Assembly: GCF_964204865.1 (NCBI RefSeq)
Contig: NC_135259.1
Location: 18,424,974 to 18,488,973 of the forward strand
Direction of reading: 5' to 3'
Source: Styela clava
Lineage: Eukaryota; Chordata; Ascidiacea; Stolidobranchia; Styelidae
Length of the DNA: 64,000 nucleotides
The position numbers and the translations under genes were made by a program. The notes beneath the pieces are model-generated. The model was not told the DNA's origin. It saw only the letters and a list, made by a program, of their open reading frames with translations, and did no database searches. This document shows, piece after piece, positions 55,745 through 64,000 of this stretch. The first letter of the stretch is position 1; each line of letters opens with the position of its first letter.

Positions 55745-55816
55745 TCCCAGATGGTCTAGGTGTTGGGATTCCTGGCTTTCACCCAGGCGGCCCGGGTTCG
55801 ATTCCCGGCCTGGGAA
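55745..55816 (+). tRNA. tRNA-Glu(TTC), Glu-T
   Basis: D loop CTAGGTGTTG; acceptor 3' strand CCTGGGA gives one mismatch. Confidence 0.82.
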
Positions 55817-56171
55817 CCTTTTTCTCCAGCAAGGCTATCTGTCAGTGTTCGTTTCGAAACGCCAGGAAGTAAATGATGGAAGAAAGAATATGGTAGCAAA
55901 ATGAATAAATTAGCTGCTTACAGAAGGCAGAAATACATAAAGCGTTTTAAACTACATGGATATTAATTCAGTGGTACTGAAAAAAGTTAACACTAATTCA
56001 TTTTTAAAATATTTATCAACCTATGAACTCATATCCCATACGGTACTAAAATATGTTAACACTAATTCATTTTAAAAATATTTATCAGCCTTAGAATTCA
56101 TATCCCAGATGGTACTAAAATAAGTTAACACTACTTCATTTTTAAAATATTCATTAGCGCATGAATTCATA

Positions 56172-56243
56172 TCCCAGATGGTCTAGGGGTTAGGATTCCT
56201 GGCTTTCAGCCAGGCGGCCCGGGTTCGATTGCCGGTCTGGGAA
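56172..56243 (+). tRNA. tRNA-Glu(TTC), Glu-T
   Basis: Loop CTTTCAG (position 38), T-stem GCCGG. Confidence 0.75.
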
Positions 56244-56538
56244 TCTTTTTATCCAGCAATAATCTGTTCAGTTTTTGTTGCAAAACTCTAGGAAATAAAT
56301 AATGGAAGCTTTACAATATAGTCTACATACATAGAGCGACTATTAAGAATATGGTAGCGAAATAAATGAATTAGCTACTTACAGAAGGCAGAAATACATA
56401 GAGCGTTTTAAACTACTAGGATATTAATTCAGTGGTGCTAAAATAAGTGAACACCAATTCATTTTAAAAATATTTATGGTAGTAAAATAGGTTAATACTA
56501 ATTCATTTTTAAAATAATTGGCAGCGTATGAATTCATA

Positions 56539-56610
56539 TCCCAGAAGGTCGAGGGGTTAGAATTCCTGGCTTTCACCCAGGCGGCCCGGATTCGATTCCC
56601 GGTCTGGGAA
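56539..56610 (+). tRNA. tRNA-Glu(TTC), Glu-G
   Basis: Class type sequence. Confidence 0.7.
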
Positions 56611-56860
56611 CCTTTTTATCCAGCAAAGATCCTGTCAGTGTTCGTTTCGAAAAGCCAGAAAGTAAATGACGGAAGTTTCACCTTACAGTCCATATGCATA
56701 AAGCGACTAAAGAATATGGTAGCAAAATAAATAAATTAGCTGCTTATAGAAGGCAGAAATACATAAAGCGTTTTTAAACTACATGGATATTAATTCAGTG
56801 GTACTGAAATAAGTTAACACGAATTCATTTTTAAAATATTTATCAACCTATGAATTCATA

Positions 56861-56932
56861 TCCCAGATCGTCTAGGGGTTAGGATTCCTGGATTTCACCC
56901 AGGCGGCCCGGGTTCGATTCCCGGTCTGGGAA
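56861..56932 (+). tRNA. tRNA-Glu(TTC), Glu-T
   Basis: Loop ATTTCAC (position 32 is A); all stems paired. Confidence 0.87.
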
Positions 56933-57279
56933 CCTTTTGTTCCAGCAAAGATCTGTCAGTGTTTGTTGCGAAACTCTAGAAAAATGAATGATGGAAGCTT
57001 TACCTTATAGTCTATATATATAGAGCGACTATTAAGAATATGGTAGCAAAATAAATAAATTATCTGTTTACAGAATGCAGAAATACATATGAAAGCTTTA
57101 CACTACAGGCTATATTCATAAAGCGACTTAAAAATAAAGTAGCAAAACTGGAACGTTTCGAGTGGGCCATTAGTGACATTTTATTTGATGATGAAACTTG
57201 CACGGATATTAATTCAGTGGTGCTAAAATATTTTAACAGTAATTCATTTTTAAAATAGGTTTTAGCTCATGAATTCATA

Positions 57280-57351
57280 TCTCAGATGGTCTAAGGGTTA
57301 GTATTCCTGGCATTCACCCAGGCGGCCCGGGTTCGATTCCCGGTCTGGGAA
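57280..57351 (+). tRNA. tRNA-Glu(TTC), U33 lost
   Basis: Loop CATTCAC: U33 is A. 5' half is Glu-K-like (TCTCAGA, CTAAGGG), 3' half is Glu-T, suggesting a joint inside the gene. Confidence 0.75.
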
Positions 57352-57567
57352 CATTTTTCTCCAGCAAAGATCTGTCAGTGTTCGTTTCGAAACGCCAGAA
57401 AGTAAATGATGGAAGAAAGAATAAGGTAGCAAAATGAATAAATTAGCAGCTTACAGAAGGCAGAAATACATAAAGCGTTTTTAAACTACATGGATATTAA
57501 TTCAGTGGTACTGAAATAAGTTAACACTAATTCATTTTTAAAATACTTATCAGCCTAATAATTCATA

Positions 57568-57639
57568 TCCCAGATGGTCTAGGGGTTAGGATTCCTGGCT
57601 CTCACCCAGGCGGCCCGGGTTCGATTCCCGGTTTGGGAA
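57568..57639 (+). tRNA. tRNA-Glu(CTC), Glu-C
   Basis: 3' strand TTTGGGA, one acceptor mismatch. Confidence 0.85.
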
Positions 57640-57836
57640 CATTTTTATCCAGCAAAGATCTGTCAATTTTGGTTGCGAAACTCTATTAAATGAATATGGA
57701 AGCTTTACACTATAGTCTATATACGGAAGGCAGAAATACATAAAGCGTTTTAAACTACATTGATATTAATTCAGTGGTGCTAAAATAAGTTAACACCTAT
57801 TCATTTTTAAAATATTTATCAGCGTATGAATTCGTG

Positions 57837-57908
57837 TCCCAGATGGTCTAGGGGTTAGGATTCCTGGCTTTCACCCAGGCGGCCCGGGTTTGGTTCCCGG
57901 TCTGGGAA
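57837..57908 (+). tRNA. tRNA-Glu(TTC), Glu-T, T-loop damaged
   Basis: T loop TTTGGTT loses C56 and A58. Confidence 0.7.
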
Positions 57909-58296
57909 CCTTTTTATCCAGCAAAGATCTGTCAGTGTTCGTTTCGAAAAGCCAGAAAGTAAATGATGGAAGTTTCACCTTACAGTCTATATGCATAAAG
58001 CGACTATTAAGAATATGGTAGTGAAATAAAAAAATTAGCTGCTTACAGAAGGCAGAAATACATAAAGAATTTTAAACTACATGGAAATTAATGTAGTGGT
58101 GCTAAAATAAGTTAAAACCAATACATTTTTAAAATATTTATCAGCCTAAAAATTCATATCCTATATGGTACTAAAATATGCTAATACTAATTCATTTTAA
58201 ATATATTTATCAGCCTAAGAATTCATATCCCAGATGGTACTAAAATAAGTTAACACTAACTCATTTTTGAAATATTCATCAGCGCATGAATTCATA

Positions 58297-58368
58297 TCCC
58301 AGATGGTCTAGGGGTTAGTATTCCTGGCTTTCACCCAGGCGGCCCGGGTTCGATTCCCGGTCTGGGAA
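58297..58368 (+). tRNA. tRNA-Glu(TTC), Glu-T
   Basis: One D-stem change (TTAGTATT); all else consensus. Confidence 0.87.
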
Positions 58369-58663
58369 TCTTTTTATCCAGCAATAATCTGTTCAGTTTT
58401 TGTTGCAAAACTCTAGGAAATGAATAATGGAAGCTTTACACTATAGTCTATATACATAGAGCGACTATTAAGAATATGGTAGCGAAATAAATGAATTAGC
58501 TACTTACAGAAGGCAGAAATACATAAAGCGTTTTAAACTACTAGGATATTAATTCAGTGGTGCAAAAATAAGTTAACATCAATTCATTTTAAAAATATTT
58601 ATGGTAGTAAAATTGGTTAATACTAATTCATTTTTAAAATATTTATCAGCGTATGAATTCATA

Positions 58664-58735
58664 TCCCAGAAGGTGGAGGGGTTAGAATTCCTGGCTTTCA
58701 CCCAGGCGGCCCGGATTCGATTCCCGGTCTGGGAA
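58664..58735 (+). tRNA. tRNA-Glu(TTC), Glu-G
   Basis: D arm GTGGAGG, one step beyond the class sequence; G53A. Confidence 0.65.
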
Positions 58736-58842
58736 CCTTTTTATCCAGCAAAAATCTGTCGGGTGTTAGGACATGTTAAGTTCAATATAATACAATTGAG
58801 CTATCAATTCTATTTGTTAATCTGTAACATAGGTTTGTAGTG

Positions 58843-58880
58843 ACACCCAGACGGCCCGGGTTCGATTCCCGGTCTGGGAA
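58843..58880 (+). pseudogene. tRNA-Glu 3' half, Glu-H, without its Asn neighbour
   Basis: The upstream tRNA-Asn has been deleted; the junction lies near 58757. Confidence 0.8.
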
Positions 58881-59130
58881 CGTTTTTGTCGAGCAAATTT
58901 CTGTCAGTTTTTCTTGCGAAACGCTAGGAAGTGAATGATGGAAGCTTTACACCACAGTCTATATACATAAAGCGACTATTAAGAATATGGTAGTGAAATA
59001 AATAAATTAGCTGCTTACAGAAAGCAGAAATACATAAAGAATTTTAAACTACATGGATATTAATTTAGTGGTGCTAAAACAAGTTAACACCAATTCATTT
59101 TTAAAATATTCATCAGCGTATAAATTCATA

Positions 59131-59202
59131 TCCCAGATGATCCAGGGGTTAGGATTCCTGGCTTTCACCCAGGCGACCCGGGTTCGATTCCCGGTCTGGG
59201 GA
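59131..59202 (+). tRNA. tRNA-Glu(TTC), Glu-T
   Basis: D arm GATCCAGG; last acceptor base changed (TCTGGGG then A). Confidence 0.75.
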
Positions 59203-59454
59203 CCTTTTTGTCCAGCAAAGATCTGTCGGTTTTTGTTGCGAAACAATAGAAAATGAATGATGGAAGCTCGTTACACTACAGTCTATATATAGAGAGCGAC
59301 TATTGGGAATATTGTAGCGAATTAAATAAATTAGCTGCTTACAGAAGTCAGAAATACATAAAGAATTTAAAACTACATGGGTACTATTTCAGTGGTACTG
59401 AAATAAGTTAACACTAATTCATTTTTAAAATATTTATCAGCCTATGAATTCATA

Positions 59455-59526
59455 TCCCAGATGATCTAGGGGTTAGTGTTCCTGGCTCTCACCCAGGCGG
59501 CCCTGGTTCAATTCCCGGTCTGGGAA
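59455..59526 (+). tRNA. tRNA-Glu(CTC), Glu-C
   Basis: D stem TTAGTGTT and T stem CCTGG/TTCAATT changed. Confidence 0.75.
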
Positions 59527-59677
59527 CCATTTTAATCCAGAAAAGATCGGAAAGTTTTTGTTGCAAAACTCTAGGAAATGAATGATGGAAGCTCTACATT
59601 AGAGTCTATATACATAGAGCGGCTATTAAGAATATGGTAGCAAAATAAATGAATTAGCTACTTACTAAATTAGCTAC

Positions 59678-59692
59678 TTCCCGGTCTGGGAA
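59678..59692 (+). pseudogene. 15-nt tRNA-Glu 3' fragment
   Basis: TTCCCGGTCTGGGAA only, followed by a normal spacer; left by deletion of most of a gene. A similar fragment is at 63841. Confidence 0.7.
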
Positions 59693-59860
59693 CCTTTTTG
59701 TCGAGCAAATATCTTTCAGTATTTGTTGCGAAACGATAGGAAGTGAATGATGGAAGCTTTACACCACAGTCTTTGTACATAAGGCGATATTAGTTCAGTG
59801 GTACTGAAATGAGGAAACACCAATTCATTTTTAAAATATTTATCAGCCTAACAATTCATA

Positions 59861-59932
59861 TCCCAGATGGTCTGGGGGTTAGGATTCCTGGCTCTCACCC
59901 AGGCGACCCGGGTTCGATTCCCGGTCTGGGAA
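59861..59932 (+). tRNA. tRNA-Glu(CTC), Glu-C
   Basis: D loop CTGGGGG and GCGACCC in the variable region; stems intact. Confidence 0.87.
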
Positions 59933-60129
59933 CATTTTTATCCAGCAAAGATCTATCAATTTTTGTTGCGAAACTCTATTAAATGAATATGGAAGCTTTA
60001 CACTATAGTCTATATACAGAATGCAGAAATACATAAAGTGTTTTAAACTACATTGATATTAATTCAGTGGTGCTAAAATAAGTTAACACCTATTCATTTT
60101 TAAAATATTTATCAGCCTATGAATTCGTA

Positions 60130-60201
60130 TCCCAGATGGTCTAGGGGTTAGGATTCCTGGCTTTCACCCAGGCGGCCCGGGTTCGATTCCCGGTCTGTGA
60201 A
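60130..60201 (+). tRNA. tRNA-Glu(TTC), Glu-T
   Basis: 3' strand TCTGTGA, one acceptor mismatch. Confidence 0.85.
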
Positions 60202-60417
60202 CCTTTTTATCCAGCAAATACCTGTCAGTGTTCGTTTCGAAACGCCAGAAAGTAAATGATGGAAGAAAGAATATGGTAGCAAAATGAATGAATTAGCTGC
60301 TTACCGAAGGCAGAAATACATAAAGCGTTTTTAAACTACATGGATATTAATTCAGTGATACTGAAATAAGTTAACACTAATTCATTTTTAAAATACTTAT
60401 CAGCTTAATAAGTCATA

Positions 60418-60489
60418 TCCCAGATGGTCTAGGGGTTAGGATTCCTGGCTCTCACCCAGGCGGCCCGGGTTCGATTCCCGGTCTGGGAA
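60418..60489 (+). tRNA. tRNA-Glu(CTC), Glu-C, consensus
   Basis: No deviation seen. Confidence 0.93.
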
Positions 60490-60725
60490 CATTTTTATTC
60501 AGCAAAGATCTGTCAGTTGTTGTTGCAAAACTCTATTAAATGAATATGGAAGCTTTACACTATAGTCTATATACATAGAGCATGGTAGCGAAATAAATAA
60601 ATTAGCTACTTACAGAAGGCAGAAATACATAAAGCGTTTTAAACTACATTGATATTAATTCAGTGGTGCTAAAATAAATTAACACCAATTCATTTTTAAA
60701 ATATTCATCAGCGTATGAATTCATA

Positions 60726-60797
60726 TCCCAGATGGTCTATGGGTTAGGATTTCTGGCTTTCACCCAGGCGGCCCGGGTTCGATTCCCTGTCTGGGAA
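60726..60797 (+). tRNA. tRNA-Glu(TTC), Glu-T
   Basis: D loop CTATGGG, stem TCTGG (wobble), T stem CCTGT (mismatch). Confidence 0.8.
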
Positions 60798-60965
60798 CAT
60801 TTTTATCCAGCAAAGATCTGTCAGATGTTGTTGCGAAACTCTAGGAAATAAATGATGGAAGCTTTACACCACAGTCTTTGTACATAAGGCGATATTAGTG
60901 CAGTGGTACTGAAATGAGTTAACACCAATTCATTTTTAAAATATTTATCCGCTTAATAGTTCATA

Positions 60966-61037
60966 TCCCAGATGGTCTAGGGGTTAGGATTCCTGGCTCT
61001 CACCCAGGCGGCCCGGGTTCGATTCCCGGTCTGGGAA
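60966..61037 (+). tRNA. tRNA-Glu(CTC), Glu-C, consensus
   Basis: No deviation seen; CCTTTTT terminator. Confidence 0.93.
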
Positions 61038-61253
61038 CCTTTTTATTCAGCAAAGATCTGTCAGTGATCGTTTCGAAACGCCAGAAAGTAAATGATGGAA
61101 GAAAGAATATGGTAGCAAAATAAACAAATTAGCTTCTTACAGAAGGCAGAAATACATAAAGCGTTTTTAAACTACATGGATATTAATTCAGTGGTACTGA
61201 AATAAGTTAACACGAATTCATTTTTAAAATATTTATCAACCTATGAATTCATA

Positions 61254-61270
61254 TCCCAGATCGTCTAGAG
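61254..61270 (+). pseudogene. 5' piece of a third interrupted tRNA-Glu
   Basis: 17 nt ending in GTCTAGAG (61263-61270), the left target copy. Confidence 0.9.
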
Positions 61271-61630
61271 CAGTGTTTTTCAACCTTTTTCGAGCCAAGG
61301 CACCCTTTTTCCAGTGAGAAAATCCCGCGGCACACCACCAGCTGAAAATATGGCGAAAATACCTAATATTCACAATATAAGTGTTATATTGTTAATATAA
61401 CATTGAAGAAAGATGTTGAATTGGACATCTTGAATAGTAATCAAATAAAAACAAAGACAAAAAAAAATCGCCACCAGATGCTGCCACGGTCTGATATAGA
61501 ACAGTACCACACGATTACTCTGCCGGACGCTACACCGCATAGACACACAACTTGGAGAATTTCCCACGGCACCCCTGACAATATTTAACGGCACACCGGT
61601 GTGCCGCGGCACCCCGGTTGAAAAACACTG
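61271..61630. mobile_element. 360-bp hAT-type MITE
   Basis: Perfect 15-bp inverted ends CAGTGTTTTTCAACC, with GGCACACC/GGTGTGCC-rich subterminal sequence. Flanked by GTCTAGAG and GTCTAGGG (one mismatch in 8 bp). No coding sequence. A different family from the element at 11057, as the ends differ. Confidence 0.92.
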
Positions 61631-61638
61631 GTCTAGGG

Positions 61639-61693
61639 ATTAGGATTCCTGGATTTCACCCAGGAGGCCCAGGTTCGATTCCCGGTCTGGGAA
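61639..61693 (+). pseudogene. 3' piece of the third interrupted tRNA-Glu(TTC)
   Basis: Follows the right target copy (61631-61638). Loop ATTTCAC, T stem CCAGG with one mismatch. Confidence 0.9.
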
Positions 61694-62039
61694 CCTTTTG
61701 TTCCAGCAAAGATCTGTCAGTTTTTGTTGCGAAACTCTAGGAAATGAATGATGGGAGCTTTACATTATAGTCTATATATATAGAGCGACTATTAAGAATA
61801 TGGTAGCAAAATAAAAAAATTATCTGTTTACAGAATGCAGAAATACATATGAAAGCTTTACACTACAGGCTATATTCATAAAGCGACTTAAAAATAAGGT
61901 AGCAAAACTGGAACGTTTCGAGTGGGCCATTAGTGACATTTCATTTGATGATGAAACTTGCTCGGATATTAATTCAGTGGTGCTAAAATCATTTAACAGT
62001 AATTCATTTTTAAAATAGATATTAGCTTATGAATTCATA

Positions 62040-62110
62040 TCTCAGATGGTCTAGGGGTTAGGATTCCTGGCTTTTACCCATTCCGCCCGAATTCGATTCC
62101 CGGTCCGGAA
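62040..62110 (+). pseudogene. tRNA-Glu-like, Glu-K (TTT)
   Basis: CCATTCCG in the anticodon/variable region, T stem CCGAA; shortened acceptor. Confidence 0.78.
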
Positions 62111-62464
62111 CATTTTTATCCAGCAAAGATCCTGTAAGTGTTCGTTTCGAAAAGCCAGAATATAAATGATGGTAGCTTCACTCTACAGTCTATATACATA
62201 TAGCGACTTAAGAATATGGTAGCAGAATAAACAAATTAGCTGCTTACAGAAGGCAGAAATACATAAAGTGTTTTAAATACTGACGTTGGCAACTACATAA
62301 ATATTAATTCAGTAGTGCTAAAATAAGTTAACAATTGTTAACGAAGTGAAGTTAACGAACTATTTCTCAAAAATACTGGATTTCTCCCAAGGGAACACAA
62401 CAAGAGAGAGAGAAAAAAATTACAATCTTCTAATTTTGTAAAAATACAGTATAGAACAAGTCAA

Positions 62465-62556
62465 CGTCCCTGGGTGAGCTCGAACCACCAACCTTTCGGT
62501 AACCGTCACAATGTGAGATTACAGTCGAACGCGCTGACCAATTGCGCCACAGAGAC
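62465..62556 (-). tRNA. Asn-body tRNA with anticodon GTA, intron
   Basis: Anticodon arm TTCGA CTGTAA then the intron: 34-36 read GTA (tyrosine). The last stem pair is lost and the intron has GTGACGG, breaking its hairpin. Likely degenerate. Confidence 0.7.
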
Positions 62557-62643
62557 GGACGGGAGTTAGGACATGTTAAGTTGCAATATAATACAATTGA
62601 GCTTTCAATTCTATTTTTTAATCTGTAACATAGGTTTGTAGTG

Positions 62644-62681
62644 ACACCCAGACGGCCCGGGTTCGATTCTCGGTCTTGGAA
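62644..62681 (+). pseudogene. tRNA-Glu 3' half, Glu-H
   Basis: T stem TCTCGG and end TCTTGGAA changed. Confidence 0.75.
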
Positions 62682-62974
62682 CGTTTTTGTCGAGCAAATT
62701 TCTGTCAGTTTTTCTTGCGAAATGCTAGGAAGGGAATGATGGAAGCTTTACACCACAGTCTATATACATAAAGCGACTATTGAGAATATGGTAGCGAAAT
62801 AAATGAATTAGCTACTTACAGAATGCAGAATACATAAAGCGTTTTAAACTACTAGGATATTAATTCAGTGGTGCTAACATAAGCTAACACCAATTCATTT
62901 ATAAAATATTTATGGTAGTAAAATAGGATAACACTAATTCATTTTTAAAATATTTATCAGCGTATAAATTCATA

Positions 62975-63046
62975 TTCCAGATGGTCTCGGGGTTAGGATT
63001 CCTGGCTTTCACTCAGGCGGCCCGGGTTCGAGTTCCGGTCTGGGAA
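62975..63046 (+). tRNA. tRNA-Glu(TTC), Glu-T
   Basis: TTCCAGA start, D loop CTCGGGG, T loop TTCGAGT; anticodon stem CTCAGG wobble. Confidence 0.8.
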
Positions 63047-63295
63047 CCTTTTCATTCAGCAAAGATCATGTCAGTGTTCGTTTCGAAAAGCCAAAAAGTA
63101 AAAAATGGAAGTTTCACCTTACAGTCTATATGCATGAAGCGACTAAAGAATATGGTAGCAAAATAAATAAATTAGCTGCTTATAGAAGGCTGAAATACAT
63201 AAAGCGTTTTAAACTACATGGATATTAATTCAGTGGTACTAAAATAAGTTAACACCTATTCATTTTTAAAATATTTATCAGCGTGTGAATTCATA

Positions 63296-63367
63296 TTCCA
63301 GATGGTCTAGGGGTTATGATTCCTGGCTTTCACCCAGACGACCCGGGTTCGATTCCCGGTCTGGTAA
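63296..63367 (+). tRNA. tRNA-Glu(TTC), Glu-T
   Basis: TTCCAGA/TCTGGTA acceptor with one mismatch and one wobble; other arms intact. Confidence 0.8.
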
Positions 63368-63615
63368 CCTTTTTATCCAGCAAAGATCTGTCAGTGTTCG
63401 TTTCGAAACGCCAGAAAGTAAATGATGGAAGTTTCACCTTACGGTCTATATGCATAAAGCGACTAGAGAATATGGTTGCAAAATAAATAAATTAGCTGCT
63501 TACTGAAGGCAGAAATACATAAAGCGTTTAAAACTACATGAATATTAATTCAGGGGTACTGAAATAAGTTAACACTACTTTATTTTTAAAATATTTATCA
63601 GCCTATGAATTCATA

Positions 63616-63687
63616 TTCCAGATCGTCTAGAGGCTAGGATTCCTGGCTCTCACCCAGGCTTCCCGGGTTCGATTCCCGGTCTGGGAA
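63616..63687 (+). tRNA. tRNA-Glu(CTC), Glu-C
   Basis: D loop CTAGAGGCT; variable region GCTTCCC; T arm and terminator intact. Confidence 0.82.
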
Positions 63688-63840
63688 CCATTTTTATCCA
63701 GCAAAGATCTGAAAGTTTTTGTTGCGAAACTCTAGGAAATGAATGATGGAAGCTTTACATTATAGTCTATATACATAGAGCAACTATTAAGAATATGGTA
63801 GCAAAATAAATGAATTAGCTACTTACTGAATTAGCTACTT

Positions 63841-63852
63841 CCGGTCTGGGAA
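63841..63852 (+). pseudogene. 12-nt tRNA-Glu 3' fragment
   Basis: CCGGTCTGGGAA after a duplicated GAATTAGCTACTT; same deletion type as 59678. Confidence 0.6.
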
Positions 63853-64000
63853 CCTTTTTGTCGAGCGAATATCTTTCAGTTTTTGTTGCGAAACGATAGG
63901 AAGTGAATAATGGAAGCTTTATACCACAGTCTTTGTACATAAATCTATATTAGTTCAGTGGTACTGAAATAAGTTAACACCAATTCATTTTTAAAATATT

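Larger units (their letters stand above)
54491..64000. repeat. Block A tRNA-bearing tandem repeat (second stretch)
   Basis: Same monomer type as 1712-27165, with only one tRNA-Asn (62465). Near 58750 a spacer joins the flank of a missing Asn-A, showing an Asn gene was deleted. No other genes in the spacers. Confidence 0.88.

Noticed and set aside
1712-64000. Interpretation as tRNA-derived SINE copies
   Set aside because: Copies are head to tail without target duplications or A-rich tails, share spacers and carry three tRNA species in fixed order, so this is tandem amplification, not retroposition.

Overview
This 64 kb window is nuclear DNA of an animal. It is an AT-rich satellite-like array whose repeat unit carries tRNA genes, interrupted by transposable elements. 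Animal origin is suggested by a long LINE of the L1/Tx1 type, a BED-finger hAT transposase relic, and eukaryotic tRNAs with internal A and B boxes, no encoded CCA and oligo-T terminators. The species cannot be told from the sequence. There are no ordinary protein genes: the only substantial coding regions belong to mobile elements.

By hand I count about 134 tRNA-like loci: 100 tRNA-Glu-like (all + strand), 21 tRNA-Asn (all - strand) and 13 tRNA-Ile (all - strand), plus 11 small 3' fragments of tRNA-Glu. Class names used below: Glu-T = 72 nt, anticodon TTC. Glu-C = anticodon CTC. Glu-G = D arm reads GTCGAGG instead of GTCTAGG, usually with G53 changed to A in the B box. Glu-K = 70-71 nt, anticodon TTT, damaged acceptor. 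Glu-X = 5'-truncated, ~63 nt, no 5' acceptor strand. Glu-H = ~38-nt 3' half beside tRNA-Asn. Glu-P = block B relative with broken anticodon stem, damaged T loop and no terminator. Asn-A and Asn-B = tRNA-Asn(GTT) with two different 18-nt introns. Ile = tRNA-Ile(AAT).

Layout. (1) 1-8337: a 4542-bp segmental duplication containing a 2.46 kb non-autonomous DNA transposon, perhaps piggyBac-like, plus a 2.08 kb six-tRNA unit; a third copy of the unit without the transposon follows to ~10.4 kb. (2) ~10.4-27.1 kb: block A, Glu monomers every ~250-370 bp with an Asn-A/Glu-H pair every few monomers; a hAT transposon at 11057-13422 and a hAT-like fragment at 25992-26485 each sit inside a tRNA-Glu. (3) 27.1-54.5 kb: block B, units of ~1.65-1.86 kb in the order Ile(-), Asn-B(-), Glu-P(+), Glu(+). 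A 5.7 kb non-LTR retrotransposon (36406-42139, minus strand) is inserted in a tRNA-Ile gene with a 10-bp target duplication. (4) 54.5-64.0 kb: block A again, with a 360-bp hAT MITE inside another tRNA-Glu. Both A/B borders lie within tRNA-Glu genes.

How it works together: the tRNA genes are Pol III units with their own promoters, so most monomers with intact boxes and oligo-T could be transcribed. Many copies are mutated, and the same lesions recur in copy after copy, which points to amplification and homogenisation as satellite DNA rather than selection on every copy. Three hAT-type elements used the same 8-bp site in the tRNA-Glu D arm, so the array is also a recurrent transposon target. 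Coordinates, loop assignments and counts were made by eye; no tRNA scanner, alignment or database search was run.
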